Assembly: GCA_021495925.1 (NCBI GenBank)
Contig: JAKEKT010000027.1
Location: 1 to 64,000, forward strand
DNA from: Diplodia intermedia
Lineage: Eukaryota; Ascomycota; Dothideomycetes; Botryosphaeriales; Botryosphaeriaceae
Reading direction: 5' to 3'
DNA: 64,000 bases
Part shown: positions 53,571 through 64,000 of the stretch, in pieces
Position numbering within the stretch: the first letter of the stretch is position 1
Layout: each line of letters begins with the position of its first letter
Program-made: the position numbers and the translations under genes
The notes under the pieces: model-generated
Seen by the model: the letters and a program-made list of their open reading frames with translations, nothing else
Database searches by the model: none
Told to the model about the DNA's origin: nothing

Positions 53571-54623
53571 GGTCGCGGTGCGGCGAGGTTGCACTTGGCG
53601 GGGGGTGAGGGCAGAAGTCTCGCGCGGCTAGACACAGGCGGGCGAGCGTGATTGGCGGTGAGGGCAGCAGGGAGCGGGATCAGCGCATTGCTGCGGTGTT
53701 CCTGGCAGGCCCGTTGGCGGGGCACGGGGGCAGCGCGTCGCGAGCTGTTGGGAGCGGTTGTGGCGGAGGCTGCCCGAAGTCAACGTGAATTGGGCGCGGG
53801 TGAGGGTTGCAGTCGCGCATGGGGGCCAGGCCACACGTCACAAGGGTCACGGGCCCGGATCGCGACGAGCAGCCTCTCTCCGCTGCCCTACCCGCTCTCC
53901 TCCGCGCGCAGGGCCCATCAGACGGCACGCTGGATCAGCACCGCGCGTCATCCTCCCGCCCAGCCTGCGCCCGCAAACCCTAACCCGACCCGCGTCGATC
54001 CCCTCGTCCTCCGGCCCTCGCTCCAGCGCTGCACATGCAACGTCCCACGGCGGCTGCTTGTCGTGCCTCCGCCAAGGGAACCGTCGATTGACGGAACCTG
54101 CCGCCTACATTGCCCTGCTGGGGATTGGCATCTCCGCCGAGTGCCCGGATGCACATGGCCCACCCCCGCTTCGAGCCGATGCGGATGCGGCAACCACGTC
54201 CAGCACGAGAACCCCTTTCCTTTCAGGTCCGCTGGCTGCTGTGTCCTGGAAGGCTCGTCCCGAGCTTTGTTCCTGCTGCTTCTGTTCCGCTGCCCTTGCC
54301 TCTACGTAGCGTAGTATGCACGCTCGCAACTCTGGCATCGCCTTGTTGGATCAACACCTCACGCTATTTTCCTAAGTCTACCGCTCTCTTGCCCACAGTC
54401 CTTAGCAGTCCTCCGCCCAGAGGCTCGTACGGCGACAACGTCTTCGTCAATATTCCTTTCCCGAGGGGTCGCCGCCCCGACCTCTGCGCCCGCTCCTTCA
54501 ACGTTTAAGCAGCCAAGATTTCAGCTCCCCCACGTGTCAAACACCTCTATCAATTCCGACCCAGCCATACCCAGCCCAGCCGCTTCAGCGTGCCATACAG
54601 TGCTGCCCTCGCACCACTCTCCA
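53571..54623. other. divergent promoter region of the unknown gene and the F-box gene
   Basis: This stretch separates the start codons at 53570 (minus) and 54624 (plus). Open frames are GC-driven. An upstream exon of the F-box gene cannot be excluded, but none is supported. Confidence 0.5.
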
Positions 54624-56890
54624 ATGAACAAGCTGCCTTGCGAGATCGTTCAGCAGATCCTTGAATACCTCTCGCCGGTCCACTTCAATGCCGCCCGCCA
54701 CATGTGTCGAAGCTGGATGGAAGCGAGTCTCGATCAACGTCTGCTCTCTTGCATGCTGCAGCGAGGGGGTTGGTGGTCTGGAGTCTATACGGCTCTTTGG
54801 GCGCAAAACAGCAGTGGCTCTAGCGCGTGGATCTTCAGTCGACACCTTGCTCGGCAGTGCGCTCTAACGGCTAGCTGGACGGGAAATGGCGTAGAAGACT
54901 GGCCATCCTCCACGACTGCACCCCACACCGGCTACCATTCTGGCCTCGTGGAACGATGTCAGGTCGATTTTACTCAACTCGCCAGTGGCTATGGCGGGGC
55001 AGCAAAGCAAGAAGATCCTAGGCTCCTCTTTGCCACCAGTGTTTGCGGCAAATTCCTCCTGGTGGCTGAGGCAGGCATAATATATATATACGCCCCCGAG
55101 GAGGCTGACATTCGCCCAGTCACCAGCGTAACGTGTCCACGCAAGGTTCTGGCCATGAGCATGGATGCTTCCGCCGGTCGGTTTGCAATCGCTACGCTCC
55201 TAGATGGACGCATGGGTTTCGTTTGCGACCTGGACTTGGGAAAGAGACCCAGCAAGACAACCGAGCCACTCGAGCCTGGAGACTTTGTGAACGGTTCCTC
55301 GGGACACCGCATGACTTTGAAATCGTCAATCTTCACCAGCAGATTGTATCCGCGAGACGAACGAGCCGCGGCCATCGAGCAAGACACCGAGCACTACAAG
55401 CCGACTTTCGACACTGTCAACGTCCGCAGTGGTGACATGGATGCTACGCTCCATGGCATTGGCGATCCTGTGAGGTACACGCAAAATCTCGTGAACCAGA
55501 CCTGGAACGACCACATTACTGCTTCATCCCTGAACTTGGGAGAGTTGACGTCCCTCAGCAAGCACAACTCCATGCCAATGTGCAACGGACCGCGGGCCAT
55601 CTACCGTCATTTGTGCTCGCAAGACGATCCTCCTAGAAGTGTTGCGCTATGTCCACAACGGCGCTGCGTAGCATTTGGATGTGCTGGTGGTATTGAGCTT
55701 CATTGGGTCGATGAGCAAACTGGGCACGATCTGCACCGTTGGTTTCCTATTTCTTCTCCTAGCGATTACCTATTCTTTCTCAATCCGAGACCAGGTACGT
55801 CAGCCACTGGTGATGACATAACGCACCGTGTAATGGAAACAGCTGATGCAAGACCGCAGGCATCGATTCCACCCACAAGCTTCGCATCATTTCTAGCATT
55901 GCTCATCCTGAAGACCGCCCGGCCATTCACAAGCACTTCTCCCAGTACGCACACCCTACGCCATTCTCCTGGGCTTATCGTACTCCCGGTCCTGGGTCAT
56001 GGCGTCGAACAACGCCGGGCGCTCATGACCACTACCACGCCGTGCCGTTATCGGACGGATACCATCATCTTTTCATAGATCCCACAACGTCACTTCTACA
56101 TCTCGGCAGCGATGCACCGCTTGGTGGCCTCACCAAGCTGATTCGGAAAGTTCTTTTGCTGCCCCCAAATCCTGGGATGGTCCCAAGCTGCTACGCTGTA
56201 GGCGCGGACCTACAGGAAGGTGCTCGAATAGCCGCTTGCTTCCATAGCCCGCAGCTTGAAGGAGTCGACGAGTTTTCTACAACCGATTCAGACATCAAAC
56301 GACCTCGCAATATCCCTATAGGAGATGTGGTGATGCTCTATTCGGTTCCTCCAGATTTCCTTCAATCCTCTCAGCTCGAACACGGCATCGATCACTGGAC
56401 GCATCACGGATGCAGTTGCACAATGGCCTCGTCGTCCTCTTCTCAGCAGACGAGCAGCTGCGACAACAATCTTTGGCTTGACTGGTGGCCGCATAAGGAT
56501 GAAGACGACCTTGATCCCATGCTTCCGCAGCAACGAGGCGCTCCATGGCCGCTCCGACTGAAGGGAGTGCCTCTAGGGAAGTTAGATGTGAACTGCGTGG
56601 CCCTCGCAGTAAACGAGACGCCGGAGCTGACTGTGTGGGTCATCGCAAGCGACGGGAAAGCAAGAGCTTGGGTCATGGGCGATGGAAAGGCCCGAGTGAT
56701 AAAGAGGAAATTCACTGCAAAAGATGGCCGGATCATGGACAGAGACCATGACGACGACTCGGAAGCGGGAGGTGGAGATGAGGAAGGCTTTGGTGGACTA
56801 TTTGGCGCTTTCGATGACTTTGATGGAGAGCATCGCGTAGCCACAGAGTGGGAGGAGGATTACGATGACAGTGCGTCTTCTGTCAGTTGA
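54624..56890 (+). CDS. F-box protein with beta-propeller-like region
   Basis: Two exons (54624-55794 and 55860-56890), with a 65-nt intron (GTACGT..CAG, phase 1), give 733 residues. The start ATG 54624 places the F-box at the very N-terminus (about residues 2-37: NKLPCEIVQQILEYLSPVHF, then RHMCRSWMEAS). The frame is open a further 30 codons upstream, to a GTG. The rest resembles degenerate beta-propeller strands (LLFATSVCGKFLLVAEAGI, RSVALCPQRRCVAFGCAGG). A long acidic tail contains DEDDLDPM and a run of Asp/Glu near the end (EWEEDYDD). F-box proteins bind Skp1 and bring substrates to SCF ubiquitin ligase. No catalytic function is expected in this subunit. The substrate is unknown. Confidence 0.85.
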
Positions 56891-58149
56891 AATGGGAGGA
56901 ATACTGGCATGATCTGTTGGCTTCTGCGTCGGACAACAGCCAAAAGGATCCCGTAGTGGGTCACGCTATCGAAGCCTTTTTTTGGATGCCAAAGAGTTCC
57001 TAGGAATGCCTATGATTGGTGTCCTCCATTCGCACCTGAGTAGGGTTTGATCAGTCCACGAACCAGGTATCTGAAATGTGAGTCGGCAGCCTTACCCGCG
57101 CATACGTTACAGGCTGTTGTTCTTGGACTGTATTGCTCTCAAGTATTTCTGTCTTTCCTGCTACCTTCCGTGGCATTCACCACAGCTAGCATGAGACACG
57201 CAAACTCCTGGCTGGCTGATGCACTGCTCCCAACCTCTGCACCCTCATACATAAATACGGCTAGCCCCGGGAAGCGCCGGCCGTTCAAATCGGTCATCAC
57301 TCATTCATCCTCTCGTACTTGCTCGCGTTGCTTTGGTAAGCGTGGATCATACGGCTGCTGGCCTGAAACGAGGAAAGTACGCAGTCACAAAGACGATTTC
57401 TTATGGAGTTCCCGAATGCCCAGCGTCGGGGAACAGGAAGCGATGGCCGGGGTGGGGCTGTCGGCACACATAAGGTTTTGGGTGAAGGTGGGTGGGTCAC
57501 GTTCCCCGTGTTTCCTCTATTTTCGTTGCTTTTAACTCCCGTGCGCATAGCGCCTTTTCTTCGGATGCTCGCCGGCCTATACTGCAAGGCTATAAGCGTT
57601 ATGCAGGGGAGTAGCCCGCTAGGCATGGGCTGCTAAACGCTCAGGCCCGTAGCACCCTTCGAGCTGTGTGATGACGTGGTAAAAATGTCTGAGCATGTGC
57701 ATTGGGGGCTGCCGCCAACCCAAGTGGTATCAGGCATCATTGCTCACGTGCAAAAGGCAGGGTTCCTGCCAGGTCTTTATAGGACAAATGGAAATCAGCC
57801 CGTCTCCCATTGGTCAAAGACAGCGCGTTCATTTTAGGTTTGTATCACTGTGAGGCACTACTTGCGCCCGCTTTGGAAAGCTGTTGGTGTGGTCGAACGA
57901 CTTTACACTAATGTCATAAAACAAAGAAAATAAAAGATTATGTTCGTTGCATCTGTTTGAACATGGACGGTAAGAAAGACGAGAGGATAATAAGTTTGTC
58001 AATGTTATATGCTCGCTTGTTGTGCGCGCGACGGGTAGCAGAAGTGAGAAGGGATGTCCTCTCCTTTCTCTTGGAAGGTAGCAGGTATGTACATCGCGGC
58101 CACTCCAGGCCTTGCATGGCATCGCAGCTTACATACTTAGTTAGCCGCA
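56891..58149. other. gene-free stretch
   Basis: This is the region downstream of the F-box gene. Short frames on both strands carry no recognisable domain. No tRNA was recognised. Confidence 0.5.
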
Positions 58150-58767
58150 TCAGTCATCCACGTGCCATACTATGGGGTGCTCCGGCTTCTGCGGCGGACT
58201 TGGAGGCGCAGGGAACGGCCTCAGTCTATTTGCGTCCAGACCTAGAAGGAATCGACCGGTCCAATCAATCACGGACCGAGGCATGTGTGGTTCGGCACCG
58301 GTTGACGAAAACGGGACGACAGTAGTTGTGTGGTAGCTTTCCAACCTTTTTGCCTGGCTTCGCCCCAAATTTTGCTCCACACAAGTGCGCTTGTTGTAGT
58401 GGCGCACGGCGTCCTGGCATTTCGGTTCCAGCTGAAAGATCACCAGATCCGCCCGAGAGTCTGCCAGGAAATCTCTGGTCGACGCGGCGTCCAAGCCAAC
58501 ACCAGATCGCTGCGCCACCAGCTGCTCGCGCCACAATCTCAGCGATGAATCAATATGAGCTTTGGGGTCCGGGGCAGGGCAGGACCCGCATCCGTCATAC
58601 CTCAAGCGAAGGTATCCATGATAAGCTGTCGACGCCACTTCTGAGAAGCGGACCGATTGACTGTCACCAGAAGATTGATGCGCGATATCCGAGGGCTGCG
58701 ACGGTGGCAAAGACGGCGATCGTCGCTGTTTGCTCCGAATCTTGCGCCGGGAGGTCGCCGGCATCAT
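58150..58767 (-). CDS. doubtful open frame, possible orphan protein
   Basis: An open frame of 205 codons starts at ATG 58767 (MMPATSRRKIRSKQRR). It has a Ser/Pro/Arg-rich head and a more balanced second half (DFLADSRADLVIFQLEPKC, then SVIDWTGRFLLGLDANRL). No family, signal peptide or membrane helix is recognised. Because surrounding DNA is GC-rich and gives long chance frames, coding status is uncertain. An overlapping frame of 89 codons on the same strand (58265-58534) shows how easily open frames arise here. Confidence 0.25.
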   Translation of the reverse strand: MMPATSRRKIRSKQRRSPSLPPSQPSDIAHQSSGDSQSVRFSEVASTAYHGYLRLRYDGCGSCPAPDPKAHIDSSLRLWREQLVAQRSGVGLDAASTRDFLADSRADLVIFQLEPKCQDAVRHYNKRTCVEQNLGRSQAKRLESYHTTTVVPFSSTGAEPHMPRSVIDWTGRFLLGLDANRLRPFPAPPSPPQKPEHPIVWHVDD

Positions 58768-60847
58768 GGCTGTAGGCGACAGCGTCAGCCGCCTCAACGG
58801 CTACTTTTCAGCCTCGTTGCGACAGTGGCAGCGAGCAGCCAGGGCCGAGTCAACACAAGGGATGTCTGGTGTCCAGGTCGTCCGCGCCGCTCGTAACGCA
58901 GTGGCTCCATAACGCATCGTGTGAGCCAACAATTGCGTGTCAAGTCCATGTGCTATAATTGTTGTCTGACGGGAGATGTCGAAGCCCGCCTTGAGACGGG
59001 CGCTACGGCGCGCGGGGAGGGCGAGGGGCCGGCGCCGGGGCCTCGTGGTGCTGGTGCTGTTGCTGATGGACGCGGTGGAAATTGGTCGTCGGTTACTGCC
59101 AGGTGCGATTGAAATTGCAGCCTCGACCCAACATGGCGCTAGGTAACCGCCCCGGGGCGCCGGCGGACCGCAGGACAAACAGCGCCGGGAAGGGCAGAGG
59201 GCATGCTCTCCAAGACGACAAGTTGCCCGAAGCGGCGCACATGAGCCACGAGCCGGCCTGCACGGCCGCCGCTACTGCGTACTGCCCGGGCAGCGCCACA
59301 ACGGCACTCATCGGCTCCGCCCCGTCGATAGGTGTGGAAGCAGCAGCGCAGGTGGGCGGAGCGGCGCGGGCCAGCAGGCGTTGCGAAATATGGCCGGCCA
59401 GGGCCCGCACGAGCTCGCCGAGGGAGGAGGCGGCGGCGTATGGCGTCTTGCGGCGGGCGAGCATGGTATTTTGCGCGGCAGCTCGCCTGCTTCTCCCTGC
59501 GCCTGCTCCAGCCTGGCCGTTCTCGTCGATGTGCAGGCGCTCATCACCGTCCGGCTTGTGCCGGCCGCGTTCTGGACCGTGCCTCCGGGCTGCTCGAATT
59601 CTGCGCGGCGGCGAGCGATCGCAATGAGAGGCTGCACCCCTTGACGGCGGCGATGGTGGTGTGGTGGGCGGCGCGGAGCTGCAGGCGCGGGCAGCACAGG
59701 GCCGTCACACTCGCGGTGGGACGGGCAGCCAATGGCGTGGAGATCACAGCCGCGCCGGGAGGGTCAGATGGTTGAAGGTTGGACTTGCGACGCGACGCCC
59801 CGGGGGCCACGCAGCCAATCAGGCGCGCGCCGGGCGGCGCGCTCGTGTGATGAGCAGGGGAGCGGCCTGAAGAGGCAGCATTATGAGCTGGGCGGCGGTG
59901 GTGTTTCAGGATCGCCTGTGATGCGCCCTTGACGAACCGCCCGCCGTGGAGCGCGGCCAAGTCGCCTTGACCTGGTTCCTGCAGCGCGCCCATTCGCCGT
60001 GGTCCCAGCGCACAGGCGCGTCAGAGGTTGTGCTGATCTGAGGCCAGCCGAGCGCCTAACTCGAGACCATCTGCAGCGCCCCAGCACCCCACAGCGAGAC
60101 AGCTGGCTGTCGCAAAGCCCGCCCGCCGCACGATATGCCGCTTCGGGCCTGCACCGTGCCCGCCTAGCCTGGTTTGAGCCGACGGTGGAGTCGCGCGCGC
60201 GCAGCGACGGTGCATGCTCGGCCTGGGCACCATCCCGGCCCATATGCCTCTGGATATGGAGCTGCCATGCTCTTCACCATCTCCCCCGTCCTCCAGCCAA
60301 GCCCGCCCGACACGCCGTCGTCGTCCGCTGCCTGCGCCAGTCGCAGCCGCCGCCAGCGAACCCTCCGCCGCCGAGCCTCCACGCCCCCAGCGCCCGCGGC
60401 CTCTCTCGGCGCACGCCTGCGCCCGCGCCTGCACCTACTACACCCAATTCTGCACCCTCTCCCAACCCACGGCCAACACCACCGCCTGACGCCCCGCGTG
60501 CCCAACCCGCCCTGCGTCGACGCCTCCTCCCCGCCGCGCTCGCCGCGCGCTGCTGCTGCCGCTGCTGCCCGCCAGGCTCTGCCCGCCAATCCAGCGCCTC
60601 CACGACCACCGAGTTGCCAAGTGCTGGGCGCCCTATTGGCCACCGCGTGTCTTGCTCGAGCCGCCGCGCCAAAGAGCGATAGCCACGAGCCGTTGCCCGC
60701 TGCGCTCCACCTCCCGTCTGCGAGACGGCCAGCACCACGGCCAGCAGCACCGCGCCGGAACCGTCTTCATATGCGCAGCCGCGATCCGTTCCCGTCACGC
60801 TGCTCGCATCCGCCGGCCTCTCCCTTCCGTTTCCCCCTACCTCCATA
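58768..60847. other. gene-free stretch, promoter of the RhoGAP gene
   Basis: Two kilobases of GC-rich DNA without a supported gene precede the RhoGAP gene. Many long frames occur on both strands in all phases, which indicates GC bias and not coding. A C-rich tract lies around 60290-60530. Confidence 0.5.
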
Positions 60848-63800
60848 ATGCCCGCATCCAAGCCCGTTAATATCGCCGACTCCCGGCCCAACGCTGTGCG
60901 CAACACTTCCATAGACTCTGCCGTCTCCTCCATCTCCTCCAATGCCTCTGCCGCCAACCTCAAGTCGGCCCAGCTCATGGCGAATGCACAAACGCCCGAT
61001 TTTGCCGCCCTGATACAGGCTGCAGGCTCTCCGGAGGCGGTGTTATATAATCTCTGGCGCGAGAAGCAGAGTCTGGAGAATCACAACCAGCAGCTATGGC
61101 GGATCGTCACCAAGCAGAAGGATATGGTGGTGGGCTTGAACAAAGACTTGGAGCGGGCCCTCAAGGATCGAGAGCGCTATCGCAAGAAGCTAAAGGAACA
61201 TCTTGCTCAAGTGCCGCCTTTGCCACATGCGGCGCAAAGAATCGAGGTTCCGGATCGGGAGCACAGCTCTTCGCCGGCATTGAGCGAGGTGCAAGAAGCT
61301 GTCTTGAATGGCAGGAACACCAGCACGCCGGATGTCATTTCCGACGGCGTGCGCGCCCTAAATCACAAGGTTTCAGTCGAGCAGAACACGCCGGCTGGCC
61401 AACTCTCTCCCGACGGTGGTTCGCTACCCTTGTCTGCAGAGTCGCCTCCGATCCAGTCTACGGATTCCGCATCCGCTGAGGCCTCCATGAAGGATCCAGC
61501 CAGCAGTGAGCCCTCGCCACTTGAAGGCTCTGCCTCAACGGGCGAGTCGCAAGGTGGTTCAAACGAGCCTCCTGCAAGTGATCCAGCAAAGCCGAGCGAC
61601 CTTCGTCTCAGAACGCTGCGCGAGGAGGCCGTCGGTAGTGGTTCGCAGGCTTCTTATGACGACGCTGTATCACCCAAGACGACCGTCGCTCACTCCTCGT
61701 TTCATACAAAGGCTCCTTCACTTTCACTGACCGCCCCTACTCCTGTTCTAGGTTCCAATGGCTTCCCTAGCCCTGAGGAACGCCCTCAACGAAAAGCCCC
61801 GCCTGCACCTCTCATTCTCTCGCAGCCCCAGCGCCCAAGCGAACATATGCAGCAGCCACCTCCTGAGGACCCTCACTCTGACTCTGAATATGCGGAGGTC
61901 TCAGAGGTAGATGAAATGATGCCCGTATTTCAGCGTGGGCGAAAGAAGACTCGGGAGGAGGATGACAAACAACGCGAACTACTCGTACAGAAAGAGCTCG
62001 AGGAGCGAAGTAGTTCGAAGAAAAGCAAGAGCAAGAGCAAGAGCAAGAGCAAGAGTAAAAGCAAGCCAGGCCAAGCACAGTCACCATCGGACGACACGGC
62101 CAAGCTTGCTGCTTCGACATCTCGATCGCCAATCGGACTTGGACTACCAAGCTCTCCCCGACTCGCTCAAGCTCCCGGTTCTATCAATGCGCTGCTCAGC
62201 CCTGTCAGCTCCGACGGCTCTATGGTTGCTCAGCGTAGCATCAGTACCCCTCTGATGAGTCCAGGTTTACCTGTAAGCCCGCGTCCCGGCGACCGACCTC
62301 CTGGTGCACCAACCCCTCGTCTCCCTAAACAGGACATCGTGTCCCCTCCCATGTCTCCTCGCGGTGCCAACGGCCTGCCGCTTTCTCCGCGCGCTCCAAG
62401 AGGCCCCATTCCCTTGCCACCGCAAACCCCGCTCGCTGTTGCCTCGCCTCACCTTGCACGTGCGGAGCAGTACCAACCACTGCCGCAGAGCGAATCCGAG
62501 AAGCTTGCAGTGCCCACAACGGGTTACTCGAGCTCTGAATCAAACAAGGGTAGTTCCAATGGATCGGAACCAACGTCCCCGGATGGCATCAGTCGGGAGC
62601 TGGTGTCGGAGCAGTACCCACATCTTCTTCTGCCGCCTAATGCTCTGCCCGGCATTCAGGTCAAGGTCTTCTCTTCTCGCCTGCGTCCATCCCGCCACAG
62701 TTTCATGGCGCCCAGTCCATCCGAGGAAGACCCGGTCTTCATCCTTGCCATTCATTCCCGCTCGGATGGGAAGCAGCTATGGCGTCTCGAGAAAACAATA
62801 AACGCTCTACCGGCTCTGGATCAACATTTGAAGAAGCTTTGCGAGTTTACTGGCCAACTTCCAGACCGAAGCTTGTTTACTGGCCACGCCCCGTCAAAAA
62901 TAGACGCGCGGAGGGCGGCTCTCAATGCCTATTTCGACAAGATACTTGATACCCCCATGGGCGAAAGGGCTGCTCTAATCCTCTGCGAGTTCTTTTCTAC
63001 AGACGCTTTTGGTGCTGAACTGGAGCCTCCACGATCCTCCAATCTGTCCGTTCCCGAAAATCCTACTGCGCCACCAACGAAGAATACGAAGGAGGGCTAC
63101 TTGACCAAGCGCGGCAAAAATTTTGGTGGCTGGAAGGCCAGATACTTCGTGCTTGAGGGAACGGAGTTTCGATATTTTGAATCGCCGGGAGGGCCTCTAC
63201 TTGGTTCTATTAAACTTCAGAATGCACAGATCGGACGACAAAACCCCAGGAACAAGACGAATCAGCAAGACGATGAGATGAGGCATGCTTTCCTGGTGCT
63301 TGAACCCAAACGCAAAGATCCAACCACCAAGGTTTCGCATATCCTGTGCGCCGAAAGCGATGACGAGAGAGACGCTTGGATCGATGCCCTCCTTCAGCAT
63401 GTGGAGTCAACTGAAGACAAGGGTCAACAAGTTTCGGGCGAAATCATGCATGAGCCTGGGTCTGCTCGCAGCAATGAGTCTGGCAAGGAATCTCAACACA
63501 GCGGCTCGCAGCGGGAGAAGAAGAAAGAAAGAAGCCCGGAGACAATGAGACGTCTCGAAGCAGTCCAAGGAACAAGCTACGAGAGCACTGTGGCGGCTGA
63601 TGCGCCAATTATGGTTGGCAGGGAGGGTGTACCTTCTCCTCCCTTGGGAGGGTCTTTCCCTCCGGCAGACCGTATCATTTCGGGCCCCACGAACGGTGCG
63701 GTGATTCAGAATGCCGAGCTTTGGGGCAACAGATCTTTAGTCACCCAAACTCCTCTCAAAGACAAGAAGCGAAGCATCTTCGGGTTCGGCGGTGGACGGG

Positions 63801-64000
63801 GACGATCGTCCACGGACCTCGCACCTGGACAGGGCCAAGGCAACTTCGGACAAGGCATGCCCCCGCGTCAACCAACTCCTCAACAAGGCCGGCCAGTTTG
63901 GGGCATTCCTCTCGCCGAGGCGGTCGAGGCTACTCAGCCAGAAGGAGCCGATGTCCTTCTTCCCGCAGTTGTTTACCGGTGCCTTGAGTACTTGAAGGCG
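60848..64000 (+). CDS. PX-PH-RhoGAP protein, Bem3-like, cut at the right edge
   Basis: One frame stays open from ATG 60848 to the last base, giving 1051 residues without a stop; the gene continues beyond the window. An N-terminal coiled coil lies at about 70-125 (LWREKQSLENHNQQLWRIV, LERALKDRERYRKKLKEHL). A disordered Ser/Pro-rich region follows, with a (Lys-Ser)n run near 395. A PX-like lipid-binding domain lies at about 604-725 (QVKVFSSRLRPSRHSF to ALILCEFFSTDAF), then a PH domain at 749-855 (KEGYLTKRGKNFGGWKARYF). The RhoGAP domain begins at about 1017 (WGIPLAEAVEATQPEGADVL). This order is that of yeast Bem3, a GTPase-activating protein for Cdc42 in polarised growth. The catalytic Arg finger lies beyond the window, so activity cannot be checked. 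Confidence 0.93.
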   Translation, partial: MPASKPVNIADSRPNAVRNTSIDSAVSSISSNASAANLKSAQLMANAQTPDFAALIQAAGSPEAVLYNLWREKQSLENHNQQLWRIVTKQKDMVVGLNKDLERALKDRERYRKKLKEHLAQVPPLPHAAQRIEVPDREHSSSPALSEVQEAVLNGRNTSTPDVISDGVRALNHKVSVEQNTPAGQLSPDGGSLPLSAESPPIQSTDSASAEASMKDPASSEPSPLEGSASTGESQGGSNEPPASDPAKPSDLRLRTLREEAVGSGSQASYDDAVSPKTTVAHSSFHTKAPSLSLTAPTPVLGSNGFPSPEERPQRKAPPAPLILSQPQRPSEHMQQPPPEDPHSDSEYAEVSEVDEMMPVFQRGRKKTREEDDKQRELLVQKELEERSSSKKSKSKSKSKSKSKSKPGQAQSPSDDTAKLAASTSRSPIGLGLPSSPRLAQAPGSINALLSPVSSDGSMVAQRSISTPLMSPGLPVSPRPGDRPPGAPTPRLPKQDIVSPPMSPRGANGLPLSPRAPRGPIPLPPQTPLAVASPHLARAEQYQPLPQSESEKLAVPTTGYSSSESNKGSSNGSEPTSPDGISRELVSEQYPHLLLPPNALPGIQVKVFSSRLRPSRHSFMAPSPSEEDPVFILAIHSRSDGKQLWRLEKTINALPALDQHLKKLCEFTGQLPDRSLFTGHAPSKIDARRAALNAYFDKILDTPMGERAALILCEFFSTDAFGAELEPPRSSNLSVPENPTAPPTKNTKEGYLTKRGKNFGGWKARYFVLEGTEFRYFESPGGPLLGSIKLQNAQIGRQNPRNKTNQQDDEMRHAFLVLEPKRKDPTTKVSHILCAESDDERDAWIDALLQHVESTEDKGQQVSGEIMHEPGSARSNESGKESQHSGSQREKKKERSPETMRRLEAVQGTSYESTVAADAPIMVGREGVPSPPLGGSFPPADRIISGPTNGAVIQNAELWGNRSLVTQTPLKDKKRSIFGFGGGRGRSSTDLAPGQGQGNFGQGMPPRQPTPQQGRPVWGIPLAEAVEATQPEGADVLLPAVVYRCLEYLKA
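62021..62062 (+). repeat. (AAGAGC)n coding microsatellite
   Basis: Six or so AAGAGC-type units encode a Lys-Ser repeat inside the disordered region of the RhoGAP protein. Unit gain or loss would keep the frame. Confidence 0.9.

Noticed and set aside
1..64000. CRISPR arrays, operons, ribosome binding sites, prophage or rRNA operons
   Set aside because: The genes are spliced fungal genes; no regularly spaced repeats, rRNA or phage genes are present.

Overview
This window looks like nuclear DNA of a filamentous ascomycete (Pezizomycotina). A Dothideomycete is my best guess, but that is inference. The support is: GC-rich, closely packed protein genes on both strands; mostly short introns (about 48-100 nt) with GT..AG ends that splice into family-consistent proteins; fungal-only families (RTA1-like, zinc-cluster factor, Mug190-like SMP-C2 protein, Rsa4, Bem3-type RhoGAP); and an extremely AT-rich, apparently mutated repeat relic at the left edge that ends sharply near base 760, as expected after repeat-induced point mutation (RIP). 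I found no plasmid, phage, CRISPR, rRNA or convincing tRNA feature.

Layout. 1-760 AT-rich relic. 2.3-7.9 kb: a single-pass membrane protein and two secretory-pathway genes (a CAP/SCP protein and a GMC flavin oxidoreductase). 8.3-13.1 kb: meiotic MSH4 (7 exons, minus strand) head-to-head with the ribosome assembly factor RSA4/Notchless. 13.4-16.3 kb: a charged, repeat-built dehydrin-like protein divergent from a CobW-type GTPase. 17.7-19.7 kb: an RTA1-like seven-helix protein and a small Arg/Ser-rich unknown. 20.2-24.2 kb: a synaptojanin-like double phosphatase (8 exons). 25.8-28.9 kb: a zinc-cluster regulator with its DNA-binding domain in mid-protein. 30.4-34.4 kb: a Mug190-like SMP-C2 protein. 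35.3-39.3 kb: ER J-protein ERJ5, divergent from a PRA1/Yip3 protein that is followed after only 71 bases by a disordered unknown. 40.5-44.7 kb: a MARVEL-like membrane protein and a three-finger C2H2 regulator. 47.8-53.6 kb: a GCK-type Ste20 kinase and a large conserved-looking unknown. 54.6-56.9 kb: an F-box protein. From 60.8 kb to the right edge: a PX-PH-RhoGAP protein of the Bem3 type, cut by the window end.

Functional theme. Many of the genes concern membranes, lipids and cell polarity: phosphoinositide phosphatase, SMP-C2 lipid-transfer candidate, PRA1, ERJ5, RTA1-like, MARVEL-like, GCK kinase and a Rho-GTPase regulator. They lie on both strands with separate promoters, so this is not an operon or an obvious biosynthetic cluster; neighbours probably share only divergent promoter regions. 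Exon boundaries were worked out by hand from splice signals and reading-frame continuity. I did not find a convincing new multi-gene system. The best leads are the K-segment-like repeat protein, the zinc-cluster factor with the internal DNA-binding domain, the 888-residue unknown, and the PRA1/unknown gene pair.
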